DNA of 64,000 nt, from assembly GCA_937876245.1 (NCBI GenBank), contig CALEGP010000038.1, forward strand, positions 149,933 to 213,932, in the 5' to 3' direction. The notes under the pieces are model-generated. The model searched no databases and was not told the DNA's origin. It was given only the letters and a program-made list of their open reading frames with translations. Shown in pieces: positions 46,895 through 55,431 of the stretch. A program made the position numbers and the translations under genes. Source of the DNA: an uncultured Actinomycetes bacterium (GTDB lineage Bacteria; Actinomycetota; Actinomycetes; Nanopelagicales; Nanopelagicaceae). Position 1 is the first letter of the stretch; every line of letters starts with the position of its first letter.

Positions 46895-47508
46895 TGTGCT
46901 AACTTATCGTGATTCTTAGAGTTCATATTCGCCATGTGGTGCTTGCGACAGAGGACTTCGTAGGAAATTTCATTTTCTGGTGCGGTGTCACCGGGAAGAA
47001 GTTGATCACCTTCACGGACCATTTTGCCACCGACTATTCGTGCATTGTGGGTGGCCCGTAGCCCACACCAACAGAGCGCTTCGACTTGCAGCGGATTAAC
47101 TCGGTCAGCAAGTTCAACCAGTCGCATTGATCCTGGAAAGAGAGAAGTTCTAAAATCACTCAGAATACCAAAGGCAAAAACATCCACGTTAAGAATGTCC
47201 ACTACGCGTGCCAACTGATCGATCTGCTCGCTCTCATAGAATTGCGCTTCATCAAAAATTAAGTAGTCAAGTCGACCCTTGTCTTTCTGATGAGTTTCAA
47301 CAAAGGAATAAATGTCCATTCCCGTGGAAATCTCTATCGCTGGGCTTTGCAATCCAAGTCGAGAGGAAATAATTCCCTCACCGGCACGATCTTTGTTCGT
47401 GAATACCAGGCCATGTCGACCGCGGCTCTCATAGTTGTGCGCGGTTTGAAGTGCAAGAGTGGATTTACCGCTGTCCATAGTTCCGCAATAATAAATAAGT
47501 TGGGCCAT
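46891..47508 (-). CDS. tdk: thymidine kinase
   Basis: Type II thymidine kinase. P-loop GTMDSGKSTLAL, Walker B-like DEAQFYESEQI and the zinc-binding lasso cysteines in CWCGLRATHN and LCRKHH are present; 205 aa. It phosphorylates imported thymidine for DNA synthesis, competing with DeoA-type degradation encoded nearby. ATG 47508 is preceded by CAAACT with a 6-nt gap, a one-mismatch version of the leaderless box. First gene of tdk-pnp-mutase. Confidence 0.95.
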   Translation of the reverse strand: MAQLIYYCGTMDSGKSTLALQTAHNYESRGRHGLVFTNKDRAGEGIISSRLGLQSPAIEISTGMDIYSFVETHQKDKGRLDYLIFDEAQFYESEQIDQLARVVDILNVDVFAFGILSDFRTSLFPGSMRLVELADRVNPLQVEALCWCGLRATHNARIVGGKMVREGDQLLPGDTAPENEISYEVLCRKHHMANMNSKNHDKLAQ

Positions 47509-47541
47509 GGCGGTAGTTTGTCATAGCCGTGGAGATTATTT

Positions 47542-48972
47542 TTAATGCACATCGTGCAAATAATCCAAAACTTCAAGCGCGCTCCAGCCGTTCGGATAAT
47601 CTTTAACGAGCTCCTTGGCGCCAACCAAATCTGACCCCAGAGTCACTAGTGGCAGCTCAGAAGAGCCGTCAGCTCTAATTTGAGCCAGTCCAATATCCGC
47701 CATCAATGAATTACAGAGGCATTTTGATCTTTCTGCATCGAGAGCTAACCCCTCCTTGAACTCGTAGGTTGCAATTGGCTCACCCGGGCAGCGATATCCG
47801 AGACCGCCCTTTTCACGTTCGAAAGGTGTGCGTAGATATCCGAGATCGCAATTTCTACTTCGATCAAGAAACTTGCCTTGTTCTGAGAGAGTTCCCGTGA
47901 TTTCAACAACCTTAAATGGGAAGCCAGTAGGCGAGGTATATGGATCGGTGCGAACACTGAGTGAACCTGTTCGGATCTGATCCAATAACTCATCCTTGAT
48001 CTCTCGTGTGAAGCCCGACTCGTTAGCAAGTGCAAAAAGCGATCCGACCTGAATTCCAACTGCGCCGAGTTCCTTAGCCTTAATTAAGTTGTCTGGGGTT
48101 CCATATCCACCGGCCAGCCAAAAGGGCAGCCCAGTCTTGGCAACCTTCGATAAATCTGCTTCATCGAGAGCGCCAAATTTACTCTGGCCATCGCCACCAA
48201 TCGAGTCCTTACTTCTTGGTGGCGCGTTGTGGCCACCTGCGGTAAATCCTTCGACAATAAATCCGTGGGGGCGCGTCTTTTCGTCTTTGGCCAAATATGC
48301 AGCGAGGGCATGAGAAGAGATAATTGCCAAGAATTTCGGGTTCGATAATTTGGCGTCAGGTGCTGCTATTAATCCTGGATCGAAATTTAGGAGATACTCC
48401 TTTTTCGCTGAGGCGACATCGACCGAAATTTTGACAAATCTTTTCGCTGCCAGCTCACGGAGCATTTCTGGAATCTGCGTTGGTATACCAGCGCCCATTA
48501 AAACGTAATCGACACCTCCCAGCATTGCGCCATACAAGGTCGCAGGGGTTGCAAGTTGAATTTTCTCCAATGCATTTATGCCGACGGCTCCTGTGTGGCC
48601 TTCCTTTGCCAGCCAAACTTCACTGAAAGCGCTAATGACTAAAAGTTTCACACTTAGCGCATTTGGCTTAAGACTCAGCTTGGGGACATCGAGGTATGGT
48701 ATTTCTGGCTCTTTGCCACCATCAATAAAATAAGAGTTCAGAATTTCTGAAGCAATATTTTGATTAGGAAAATGTGCGAAGGCGCGCCTGATGTCTCCGA
48801 GCTGGTCACCATCCTGCAATCTGCGAGCGATTACGGAATCTATTGCGGTAGCGGATACAACCCCCAGTCCACCATTTGTAGAAACTTGCTTAGCCAATTG
48901 CCATGTTGAAACGGCAATGCCCATCCCTCCTTGGATTACATCTGGGAATGGACTTAGTTCGATTGAAGGCAT
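47542..48972 (-). CDS. nitronate monooxygenase/2-nitropropane dioxygenase-like flavoprotein
   Basis: FMN-dependent TIM-barrel protein of the NMO/PfaD-like family. The N-terminal VIQGGMGIAVSTWQLAKQVSTNGGLGVVSA and the catalytic-region motif IVEGFTAGGHNAPPR match, as does PFWLAGGYGTPDNLIKAKELGAVGIQVGSLFA (FMN phosphate). At 476 aa it is longer than classic NMO (about 350). The extra C-terminal part holds clustered cysteines (CDLGYLRTPF, YRCPGEP, SKCLCNSLM), perhaps a metal site. ATG 48972 has TAAACT 6 nt upstream. Substrate unknown. Confidence 0.82.
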   Translation of the reverse strand: MPSIELSPFPDVIQGGMGIAVSTWQLAKQVSTNGGLGVVSATAIDSVIARRLQDGDQLGDIRRAFAHFPNQNIASEILNSYFIDGGKEPEIPYLDVPKLSLKPNALSVKLLVISAFSEVWLAKEGHTGAVGINALEKIQLATPATLYGAMLGGVDYVLMGAGIPTQIPEMLRELAAKRFVKISVDVASAKKEYLLNFDPGLIAAPDAKLSNPKFLAIISSHALAAYLAKDEKTRPHGFIVEGFTAGGHNAPPRSKDSIGGDGQSKFGALDEADLSKVAKTGLPFWLAGGYGTPDNLIKAKELGAVGIQVGSLFALANESGFTREIKDELLDQIRTGSLSVRTDPYTSPTGFPFKVVEITGTLSEQGKFLDRSRNCDLGYLRTPFEREKGGLGYRCPGEPIATYEFKEGLALDAERSKCLCNSLMADIGLAQIRADGSSELPLVTLGSDLVGAKELVKDYPNGWSALEVLDYLHDVH

Positions 48973-48978
48973 TGGCTG

Positions 48979-48984
48979 AGTTTA
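48979..48984 (-). promoter_or_regulatory. -10 box for the NMO-like gene
   Basis: Minus strand TAAACT, 6 nt (cagcca) before ATG 48972. Confidence 0.55.
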
Positions 48985-49038
48985 AGTGTTCAAGTTTCGC
49001 CCACTTCTAATTAGGGGGAGAGGTGGCACTCAAGAAAG

Positions 49039-49905
49039 CTATTTAACGCGAAGAAGTGGCGCTGTTAAGCAAGTAGGTCCACCATCTCCTTTGACCGCAA
49101 CATTCTCACCAGCAAAAAGGTGGACTTCAATTCCTGCTCTGCGAAGTTTGCCCTCGATCTCTGGATTTCCTGAGGCCAGGATCACGACATTTGGTTTGAT
49201 CGCCAAAATATTGCTTCCCTGCGTCAACATTTCTTTTTCGCTTACCGTAAACCAGGATATTCCTCGGGATCTTAAAAATTCTAGGAGCCTTACTGGCGCA
49301 AGTGGCTCATAAACAACAGCTTTGTCATAGGCAATAGGTGAGAGAACGCTCATCAGATGCAAGACCGCAGCCGGACCCTCATAGTGGGGAAGATCGAAGT
49401 CGAAAACTTCAATACCAAAGGGCGAAAGCAATTCGCGAATTTGAGAAATTCCCGATTCATTGGTCCGATACCCATGGCCAATTAAAAGAGTTTTCTCATC
49501 TAACCAGACTTTATCGCCACCGTCGGCGAAGGCGGGCGCAGTTAACTCCCCAAGAATCGGAACACCTAGTCGTTCTAGAACTTTACGAAACTGATCGGGT
49601 TCATCAGATCTTATGGACTTAGCCATCCTCAACAATATGGCACCGTGCGGCGTCATGATCATTGGATCATGCATATAGAGCGAATCGACAAGCCCCTCGA
49701 TGCTTTCCGCGATATCCACCTGAGCCCCAAGGGATTCCAATAATTGAGTAAATGATTTGTGCTCGGCGAGTAACTTCTCGACATCTGGTTCGCGCCAAAA
49801 ACCTTCTGAAACAAAATTTCCGACTGTTGTCGGAGTTCGAACCAATACGCGGATGAGTGGGGAGACCATATCTGGTGTTCCCCAACTTTCATTAGCGCTA
49901 TTCAC
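49039..49905 (-). CDS. dimethylargininase/arginine deiminase-like hydrolase
   Basis: Guanidino-modifying enzyme fold of about 288 aa. The catalytic cysteine is in GDGGPTCLTAP near the C-terminus, the histidine in VLHLMSVLSPI, and acidic substrate-binding residues in YMHDPMIM and FADGGD; GYRTNESGI is also a family segment. These point to dimethylarginine dimethylaminohydrolase-like or citrulline-forming activity. I take GTG 49905, which overlaps the aminotransferase end by 8 nt, because SWGTPDMVSPLIRVLVRTP aligns with the family before the internal ATG 49869. The exact substrate is not fixed by sequence. Confidence 0.8.
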   Translation of the reverse strand: MNSANESWGTPDMVSPLIRVLVRTPTTVGNFVSEGFWREPDVEKLLAEHKSFTQLLESLGAQVDIAESIEGLVDSLYMHDPMIMTPHGAILLRMAKSIRSDEPDQFRKVLERLGVPILGELTAPAFADGGDKVWLDEKTLLIGHGYRTNESGISQIRELLSPFGIEVFDFDLPHYEGPAAVLHLMSVLSPIAYDKAVVYEPLAPVRLLEFLRSRGISWFTVSEKEMLTQGSNILAIKPNVVILASGNPEIEGKLRRAGIEVHLFAGENVAVKGDGGPTCLTAPLLRVK

Positions 49906-51250
49906 CTGTGTAATACTTTGCAATTTCACCAAGCGACTTATCCAAGATTTCTAGACCCAACTTGGCATCTGCTGCAGAGATATTACATGGCGGACATAAG
50001 TGGATTCGGTTGAAATTTGTAAATGGCATCATTCCATTTGCTTTGCAGGCTGCAACCAACTCGTTCATCGCTGGGCTTGAACCACCATATGGCGCAAGAG
50101 GAGCTCGTGATTTACGATCGCTGACCAAGTCAACGCCCCAGAAAACACCGGTACCGCGTATTTCGCCGATCACTTTATGCTTCTTTGCTAATTCATGCAG
50201 GCCAGGGCCAAGTATCTTCTCGCCAATCGCCGTGGCGTTCTCAAGCATCTTCTCTTCTTTCATTACATCGATGGTTGCAACTGCAGCAGCTGACGCCAAG
50301 GGATGCCCCATATAGGTAAGTCCGCCAGGAAAAACTTGCTCATCGAATGTTTTTGAAATATTTGCATTGATCACAACTCCGCCAAGCGGAACATAACCAG
50401 AGGTCACTCCTTTAGCAAAAGTAATTAAGTCAGGAGCCACTTTGCTGCTTTGAAAGGCGAACCACTTTCCCGTCCGACCGAAACCAGCCATAACTTCATC
50501 AGCAATCCAGATGATTTCATATTTATCACAAAGTGCGCGAACTCCCTCTAAGTAACCAGTAGGAGGAGTGAGAACGCCCGCAGTTCCAGGAACTGTTTCG
50601 AGTAAAATTGCGGCAATCGTTTTTGGACCTTCAAAGATAATTGTCTGTTCTAGATGTTCTAGGGCCCTGGAGCACTCTTCAGCTTCACTGGCTGACCAAA
50701 ATGATGAACGATAAAAATATGGTCCCCAAAAATGCACATGCCCAGTTGCGAATTCATTTGGGAAACGCCTTGGATCTCCTGTCGCATTTATAGCCGCTCC
50801 GGTATTTCCATGGTAGGAGCGGTATGTTGAAAGGACTTTATGTTTGCGAGTGTGAATACGAGCCATACGAATCGCATTTTCAATCGCATCGGCGCCGCCA
50901 TTTGTAAAAAATACTTTTGCAAAATTAGGTCCGGCGAGATCAACAATTCGTTCGGCTGCTTCATTTCTAATTTCACTGGCATGTTGCGGCGCCAAAGCGG
51001 TCAGAGTCTGGGCCTGCTTTTGAATAGCTGCGACCACTTTCGGATGCTGGTGGCCAATATTTGTGAAAACAAGCTGGGAGGAAAAGTCTAAGTATTCTTT
51101 GCCCGCATAGTCCCAGAATCGTGAGCCCGAACTTTTGGCTACGGGAATCGGTGATATTGCTCCTTGGGCTGACCAAGAATGAAAGACATATTTGTGGTCG
51201 GCGCAGCTGACTTCCTCATTTGTACTTTGCTCTGACTTACTTGCACTCAT
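49898..51250 (-). CDS. class III aminotransferase, omega-amino acid type
   Basis: PLP-dependent transaminase of 450 aa. WIADEVMAGFGRTGKWFAF holds the cofactor aspartate and DLITFAKGVTSGYVPLGGV the Schiff-base lysine; SYHGNTGAAINATGDPRRF and FPGGLTYMGHPLASAAAVA are subgroup features. It resembles taurine/beta-alanine/beta-aminoisobutyrate:pyruvate-type enzymes. The divergent neighbour MmsA would oxidise the resulting (methyl)malonate semialdehyde, which supports a beta-amino acid substrate. AAGGGG lies upstream of the ATG. It overlaps the deiminase-like gene. Confidence 0.85.
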   Translation of the reverse strand: MSASKSEQSTNEEVSCADHKYVFHSWSAQGAISPIPVAKSSGSRFWDYAGKEYLDFSSQLVFTNIGHQHPKVVAAIQKQAQTLTALAPQHASEIRNEAAERIVDLAGPNFAKVFFTNGGADAIENAIRMARIHTRKHKVLSTYRSYHGNTGAAINATGDPRRFPNEFATGHVHFWGPYFYRSSFWSASEAEECSRALEHLEQTIIFEGPKTIAAILLETVPGTAGVLTPPTGYLEGVRALCDKYEIIWIADEVMAGFGRTGKWFAFQSSKVAPDLITFAKGVTSGYVPLGGVVINANISKTFDEQVFPGGLTYMGHPLASAAAVATIDVMKEEKMLENATAIGEKILGPGLHELAKKHKVIGEIRGTGVFWGVDLVSDRKSRAPLAPYGGSSPAMNELVAACKANGMMPFTNFNRIHLCPPCNISAADAKLGLEILDKSLGEIAKYYTGE

Positions 51251-51320
51251 TTTGAGCCCCTTGGTAAATTGGACGGTCTTGGACAGTTCTGTAAACTGGC
51301 GTCATCCTAATGCTCTAGCG

Positions 51321-51326
51321 TAGATT
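51321..51326 (+). promoter_or_regulatory. -10 box for leaderless mmsA
   Basis: TAGATT followed by 6 nt (gccgct) and ATG 51333. Confidence 0.6.
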
Positions 51327-51332
51327 GCCGCT

Positions 51333-52817
51333 ATGAATCAGATAACGCATTGGATTAATGGCGCCCTAGATACCCAAAAAGTAGAACGTTCGGGCGAGAT
51401 TTTCAATCCCGCGACTGGAAAAGTTACAGCAGGTGTAGCCCTGGCAGATGGTGCAACAGTTGATCGCGCAGTGGATGCAGCGACTATTGCCTTTGCCAGC
51501 TGGCGCCACAGTTCGCTAACTAAACGGACGCAGATTCTTTTTACATTTCGCGAACTAGTTCTCCAGAATAAGGAAAGGATCGCAGCGCTAATCACCGAAC
51601 AACATGGAAAAGTATTGAGCGATGCGGCCGGGGAAGTTACACGTGGTTTAGAAGTTGTGGAATTCGCTTGTGGTATTCCTCATTTGTTAAAGGGTGGATT
51701 TTCAGAGGAAGTTTCGACGGGCGTGGATGTTTATTCGATTCGTCAACCACTTGGGCCTGTTGCGATAATTTCTCCCTTTAACTTTCCAGCAATGGTTCCG
51801 ATGTGGTTTTTCCCAATCGCGATTGCGTGTGGCAACACCGTTATTCTTAAACCTTCCGAAAAAGATCCCAGTGCGGCCATGTTCATGGCCGATCTTTGGA
51901 AGCAAGCAGGGTTACCAGATGGCGTTTTCAACGTAGTTCATGGCGATAAGGAATCCGTGGATGCGCTATTGAACCACCCGGGTATTAAATCAGTTTCATT
52001 TGTTGGTTCTACTCCCATCGCAAAATATGTTTATGAGACAGGCACAAAGGCTGGCAAACGAGTCCAAGCTCTTGGCGGGGCGAAGAACCATATGGTTGTT
52101 CTTCCCGACTCTGATTTAGAACTTGCCGCTGATGCCGCTATTAATGCCGGGTTTGGTTCTGCCGGTGAACGCTGCATGGCGATTTCTGCAATCGTGGCCG
52201 TTGAACCTATTGCAAGCGCACTTGTCGCGCGTATTAAATCTCGAATGGCAGATATCAAGACTGGAGATGGCGCGAAGGGCGCAGATATGGGACCTTTGGT
52301 TACAGCGGTTCATCGCGACAAAGTTGCTTCATATATTGATGCTGGTGAAAAAGCTGGGGCGACTCTGGTTGTTGATGGTCGCGACGTAAAAGTTGATGGC
52401 GATGGATTCTTTCTAGGGCCGACACTTTTCGACAATGTGACTCCCGAAATGACAATCTATAAAGAGGAAATTTTCGGACCGGTATTGAGTATTTTAAGAG
52501 TCAATAGCTATGAAGAAGCGCTGCAATTAGTAAATAGCCATCCTTACGGAAATGGCACTGCAATATTTACAAACGATGGTGGAGCTGCGCGCAGATATCA
52601 AAATGAAGTTGAAGTCGGAATGGTGGGTATCAACGTACCAATTCCAGTTCCAATGGCTTACTTCTCCTTTGGCGGCTGGAAGAATTCACTATTCGGCGAC
52701 ACGCATGCTCATGGAACCGAGGGCGTCAGCTTCTTTACTCGAGGAAAAGTTGTTACAAGTCGCTGGCTTGATCCAAGCCATGGCGGCATTAACTTAGGTT
52801 TCCCACAGAACGACTAA
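51333..52817 (+). CDS. mmsA: CoA-acylating methylmalonate-semialdehyde dehydrogenase
   Basis: NAD+-dependent aldehyde dehydrogenase that converts methylmalonate or malonate semialdehyde to propionyl- or acetyl-CoA. The family-specific FGSAGERCMAISA carries the catalytic cysteine. SPFNFPAMVPMWFFPIAIACGNTVILKPSEKDPSA and the C-terminal INVPIPVPMAYFSFGGWKNSLFGD separate MmsA from general ALDHs. 494 aa. It lies divergent from the transaminase gene. The pathway may serve beta-alanine, beta-aminoisobutyrate, valine or inositol breakdown; the first two link to pyrimidine degradation. Confidence 0.94.
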   Translation: MNQITHWINGALDTQKVERSGEIFNPATGKVTAGVALADGATVDRAVDAATIAFASWRHSSLTKRTQILFTFRELVLQNKERIAALITEQHGKVLSDAAGEVTRGLEVVEFACGIPHLLKGGFSEEVSTGVDVYSIRQPLGPVAIISPFNFPAMVPMWFFPIAIACGNTVILKPSEKDPSAAMFMADLWKQAGLPDGVFNVVHGDKESVDALLNHPGIKSVSFVGSTPIAKYVYETGTKAGKRVQALGGAKNHMVVLPDSDLELAADAAINAGFGSAGERCMAISAIVAVEPIASALVARIKSRMADIKTGDGAKGADMGPLVTAVHRDKVASYIDAGEKAGATLVVDGRDVKVDGDGFFLGPTLFDNVTPEMTIYKEEIFGPVLSILRVNSYEEALQLVNSHPYGNGTAIFTNDGGAARRYQNEVEVGMVGINVPIPVPMAYFSFGGWKNSLFGDTHAHGTEGVSFFTRGKVVTSRWLDPSHGGINLGFPQND

Positions 52818-52950
52818 GCTCGCTAATTCTTGAAATGGAGTTTACCGTCTGGGATAGAGCCATCTTCGAAAATTTTTAACAGCGCTAAAGTCTCGATGCG
52901 GGATATGCGGGATCGGGTGGGCGAGGTTTTGTATTGGCGAATCGCATTTA

Positions 52951-53553
52951 TTAAAATTTATAGAAGGCAAGGAAGAGTGCAATTGAGAACATGATTACAG
53001 TGATGATGGAATCTAGAATCTTCCAAAAAATGGGCTTTGACATAAAATGGGAGATTGATTTAGCCCCAAAACCAATTGTAGTGAACCAAAGGACGCTTCC
53101 CAGTGAGGCACCTGCTGCGAAAAACCATTTGTCGTTACCGAATTGATTACTGATACTTCCTAGCAGAATTACAGTGTCTAGATAAACATGGGGATTTAAA
53201 AAGGTTAAGGCCAGTACTGTGGTGATTACGCTCCTCCGATTGCCGGAAGCTTCTCCTGCGGTTGTCAAAATCTGGCTCCGAAAAGCTGATCTAATACTTT
53301 TTATTCCAAACCAAATCAGATAGCAAACGCCAAACCACCTAATTACTTCTAGGACGGAAGTATTGGATTTTATTAATGCACCTAGCCCGCTGGCACCGAG
53401 TGCGATGAGGATTGCATCAGAGAGGGCACAGATAAATACAGTTAAGAACACATATTTCTTAGTAAGGCCCTGGCGGATTACAAAAGCATTCTGAGCACCT
53501 ATTGCAATAATCAGAGAGAGCCCGGTAAGCAATCCTGGGATGAAGGCGAGCAT
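52951..53553 (-). CDS. LysE/ArgO-type amino acid exporter
   Basis: Six-helix exporter of the LysE superfamily (about 200 aa). GLLTGLSLIIAIGAQNAFVIRQGLTKKYVFLTVFICALSDAILIALGASGLG is the characteristic N-terminal half, and ALTFLNPHVYLDTVILLG the second signature, typical of basic amino-acid exporters (lysine/arginine). I choose ATG 53553 because TATCCT precedes it by 6 nt and family homology begins there; ATG 53613 and 53604 lie further upstream without signals. It is convergent with mmsA, with 133 nt between them. Confidence 0.9.
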   Translation of the reverse strand: MLAFIPGLLTGLSLIIAIGAQNAFVIRQGLTKKYVFLTVFICALSDAILIALGASGLGALIKSNTSVLEVIRWFGVCYLIWFGIKSIRSAFRSQILTTAGEASGNRRSVITTVLALTFLNPHVYLDTVILLGSISNQFGNDKWFFAAGASLGSVLWFTTIGFGAKSISHFMSKPIFWKILDSIITVIMFSIALFLAFYKF

Positions 53554-53559
53554 TGGGTG

Positions 53560-53565
53560 AGGATA
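53560..53565 (-). promoter_or_regulatory. -10 box for leaderless lysE-type gene
   Basis: Minus strand TATCCT, 6 nt before ATG 53553. Confidence 0.5.
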
Positions 53566-53675
53566 CTTGAGTGCCAGCCCTGCAAAAAAACGGCCAATTT
53601 TCATGCGCGGCATAGAAGAATTCGAGCCATAAGACAGATTGCAGCAGGTGACAGGTTGAAGTCGGAGAGAAGGTA

Positions 53676-54248
53676 TTGATGTTTCAGATTCGCATTCATG
53701 GCCGGGGTGGTCAAGGTGTTGTTACCGCAGCGGAATTATTGGCACAAGCTGGGTTTAGTGAGAAGAAGCATGCTCAAGCTTTTCCTAGTTTCGGTTCAGA
53801 ACGTACGGGAGCCCCTGTAGTCGCATTTTGTCGGATCTCAGAGAATTCAATAAGAGCACGTGAGCCCATTTCTCATCCCGATGCACTTATTGTGCAAGAC
53901 GCAACTCTTCTGCGACAGATTGATGTTTTCGCTGGTTTGGTTCCCAACGGTTATGTTCTGATTAATTCGAAGTCAACCCGCGAGGAACTTGGGATTTCCG
54001 ATGGAGTGATTTCAAATTCCCGGACACTAATTGTGCCTGCTACCGAAATAGCTATGGAACACCTCGGGAAACCAGTTCCAAATGCTGTATTACTTGGTGC
54101 ATTCTCGGCATTTACGGAGATGATTTCGATCGAGTCTGTTGTTAATTCTATTAATGAAAAGTTCAAGCCCAAGGTGGCACAAAGCAACGCAAAAGCAGCC
54201 CAGGAAGCTTTTGATTATGTGAAGAAAATGGTGGCAGCGAATGCTTAA
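53676..54248 (+). CDS. porG: 2-oxoacid:ferredoxin oxidoreductase, gamma subunit
   Basis: Gamma subunit of the pyruvate/2-ketoacid:ferredoxin oxidoreductase family, 190 aa. IRIHGRGGQGVVTAAELLAQAGF, the nucleotide-binding-like N-terminus, and FPSFGSERTGAPVVAFCRIS are the family signatures; the C-terminal part helps bind CoA. The ATG has a GGAGAGAAGG leader. It overlaps the alpha-subunit gene by 8 nt. Order gamma-alpha-beta followed by the flavoprotein gene. Confidence 0.92.
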   Translation: MMFQIRIHGRGGQGVVTAAELLAQAGFSEKKHAQAFPSFGSERTGAPVVAFCRISENSIRAREPISHPDALIVQDATLLRQIDVFAGLVPNGYVLINSKSTREELGISDGVISNSRTLIVPATEIAMEHLGKPVPNAVLLGAFSAFTEMISIESVVNSINEKFKPKVAQSNAKAAQEAFDYVKKMVAANA

Positions 54249-55431
54249 ACAAGTTGAGGGTTCGCGGGCAGTGGCTGAGGTCGTTGCTGCATGCAGGCCA
54301 GAGGTAATTTGTGCCTATCCGATTTCACCGCAGACTCACATCGTGGAAGGACTAAGTCAACTGGTGAAGAATGGAGATTTGCTCGGGTGTGAATTCATAA
54401 ATGTAGAATCCGAATTCTCCGCGATGTCAGTGGCAATTGGTGCCAGCGCGACTGGAGCAAGGACCTATACCGCAACTGCCAGTCAGGGTTTGCTCTATAT
54501 GGTGGAGGCCGTTTACAACGCTTCCGGACTCGGACTCCCGATTGTCATGACGATTGCTAATCGCGCAATTGGTGGGCCAATAAATATTTGGAATGACCAC
54601 AGTGATTCCATGTCCCAGCGCGATAGTGGATGGATTCAACTGTATGCGGAAAGTAACCAAGAGGCGGTTGATTTGCACGTCCAAGCTTTTCGGATCGCCG
54701 AAGAAATGTCATTGCCGGTGATGGTCTGCATGGATGGCTTTATTTTGACACATGCATTTGAAGAGATTGATATTCCAACGCAAGATGAGGTTGGTGCTTA
54801 TCTTCCAACATTTAGACCCCGCCAAGTTTTGGATCCAGGAGATCCAGTTTCGATTGGTGCGATGGTAGGACCAGAGGCATTTATGGAAGTTAAATATATG
54901 GCTCACGCCCGAATGATTGAGTCAGCTGATCACATCGCGAGGGCCGCAATTGATTTCAAGGAAGCATTCGGTCGTGATTCCGGCGGGCTGGTGCGCTCCT
55001 ACAAAATTGAGCGTGCTCAAACAGTGGTGATCGCTCTCGGATCAATTCTTGGCACTCTAAAAGACCTCATTGACCAGATGCAAGACGAGGGAATATCCAT
55101 TGGAGTTGTTGGAATCACTTCGTTTAGGCCATTTCCGGTGAATGAACTGCGCGACGCGTTAAAGAACTGCAAGCGAGTAATAGTTCTCGAAAAAGCCTTT
55201 CAAACAGGAATTGGCGGAATTGTCACAGAAGATGTTGATCGCTCGCTACGAGGTTTAGGAGTAGAGCGCTCAACGTTGATTGCAGGCCTTGGTGGCAGAC
55301 CCATCTCGACGCAGTCGCTGCGTTCATATTTAGTTAAGGCGATAGACAGCGGAGTCGAGGAACTAACTTTTCTGGATTTAGAGATCGACACTGTTGAGAG
55401 CGAATTGGCTCGTGAAAGGAATTCGCGATGA
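54241..55431 (+). CDS. porA: 2-oxoacid:ferredoxin oxidoreductase, alpha subunit
   Basis: Alpha subunit with the pyrimidine-binding transketolase-like domain. CAYPISPQTHIVEGLSQLV, NVESEFSAMSVAIGASATGARTYTATASQGLLYMVEAVYNASGLGLPIVM and NRAIGGPINIWNDHSDSMSQRDSGWIQ resemble pyruvate-type enzymes more than 2-oxoglutarate types. This hints at pyruvate, though branched 2-oxoacids remain possible. 396 aa. It overlaps the beta gene by 4 nt. Confidence 0.92.
   Translation: MLKQVEGSRAVAEVVAACRPEVICAYPISPQTHIVEGLSQLVKNGDLLGCEFINVESEFSAMSVAIGASATGARTYTATASQGLLYMVEAVYNASGLGLPIVMTIANRAIGGPINIWNDHSDSMSQRDSGWIQLYAESNQEAVDLHVQAFRIAEEMSLPVMVCMDGFILTHAFEEIDIPTQDEVGAYLPTFRPRQVLDPGDPVSIGAMVGPEAFMEVKYMAHARMIESADHIARAAIDFKEAFGRDSGGLVRSYKIERAQTVVIALGSILGTLKDLIDQMQDEGISIGVVGITSFRPFPVNELRDALKNCKRVIVLEKAFQTGIGGIVTEDVDRSLRGLGVERSTLIAGLGGRPISTQSLRSYLVKAIDSGVEELTFLDLEIDTVESELARERNSR

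Noticed and set aside
49659-49892. Overlapping minus-strand frames near the deiminase-like gene start
   Set aside because: They are out-of-frame shadows of the deiminase-like coding sequence.
52818-52950. Terminator or small gene between mmsA and the LysE-type gene
   Set aside because: Only a short direct repeat (atgcggga twice near 52895-52912) is seen, with no stable hairpin plus U-run and no convincing frame.
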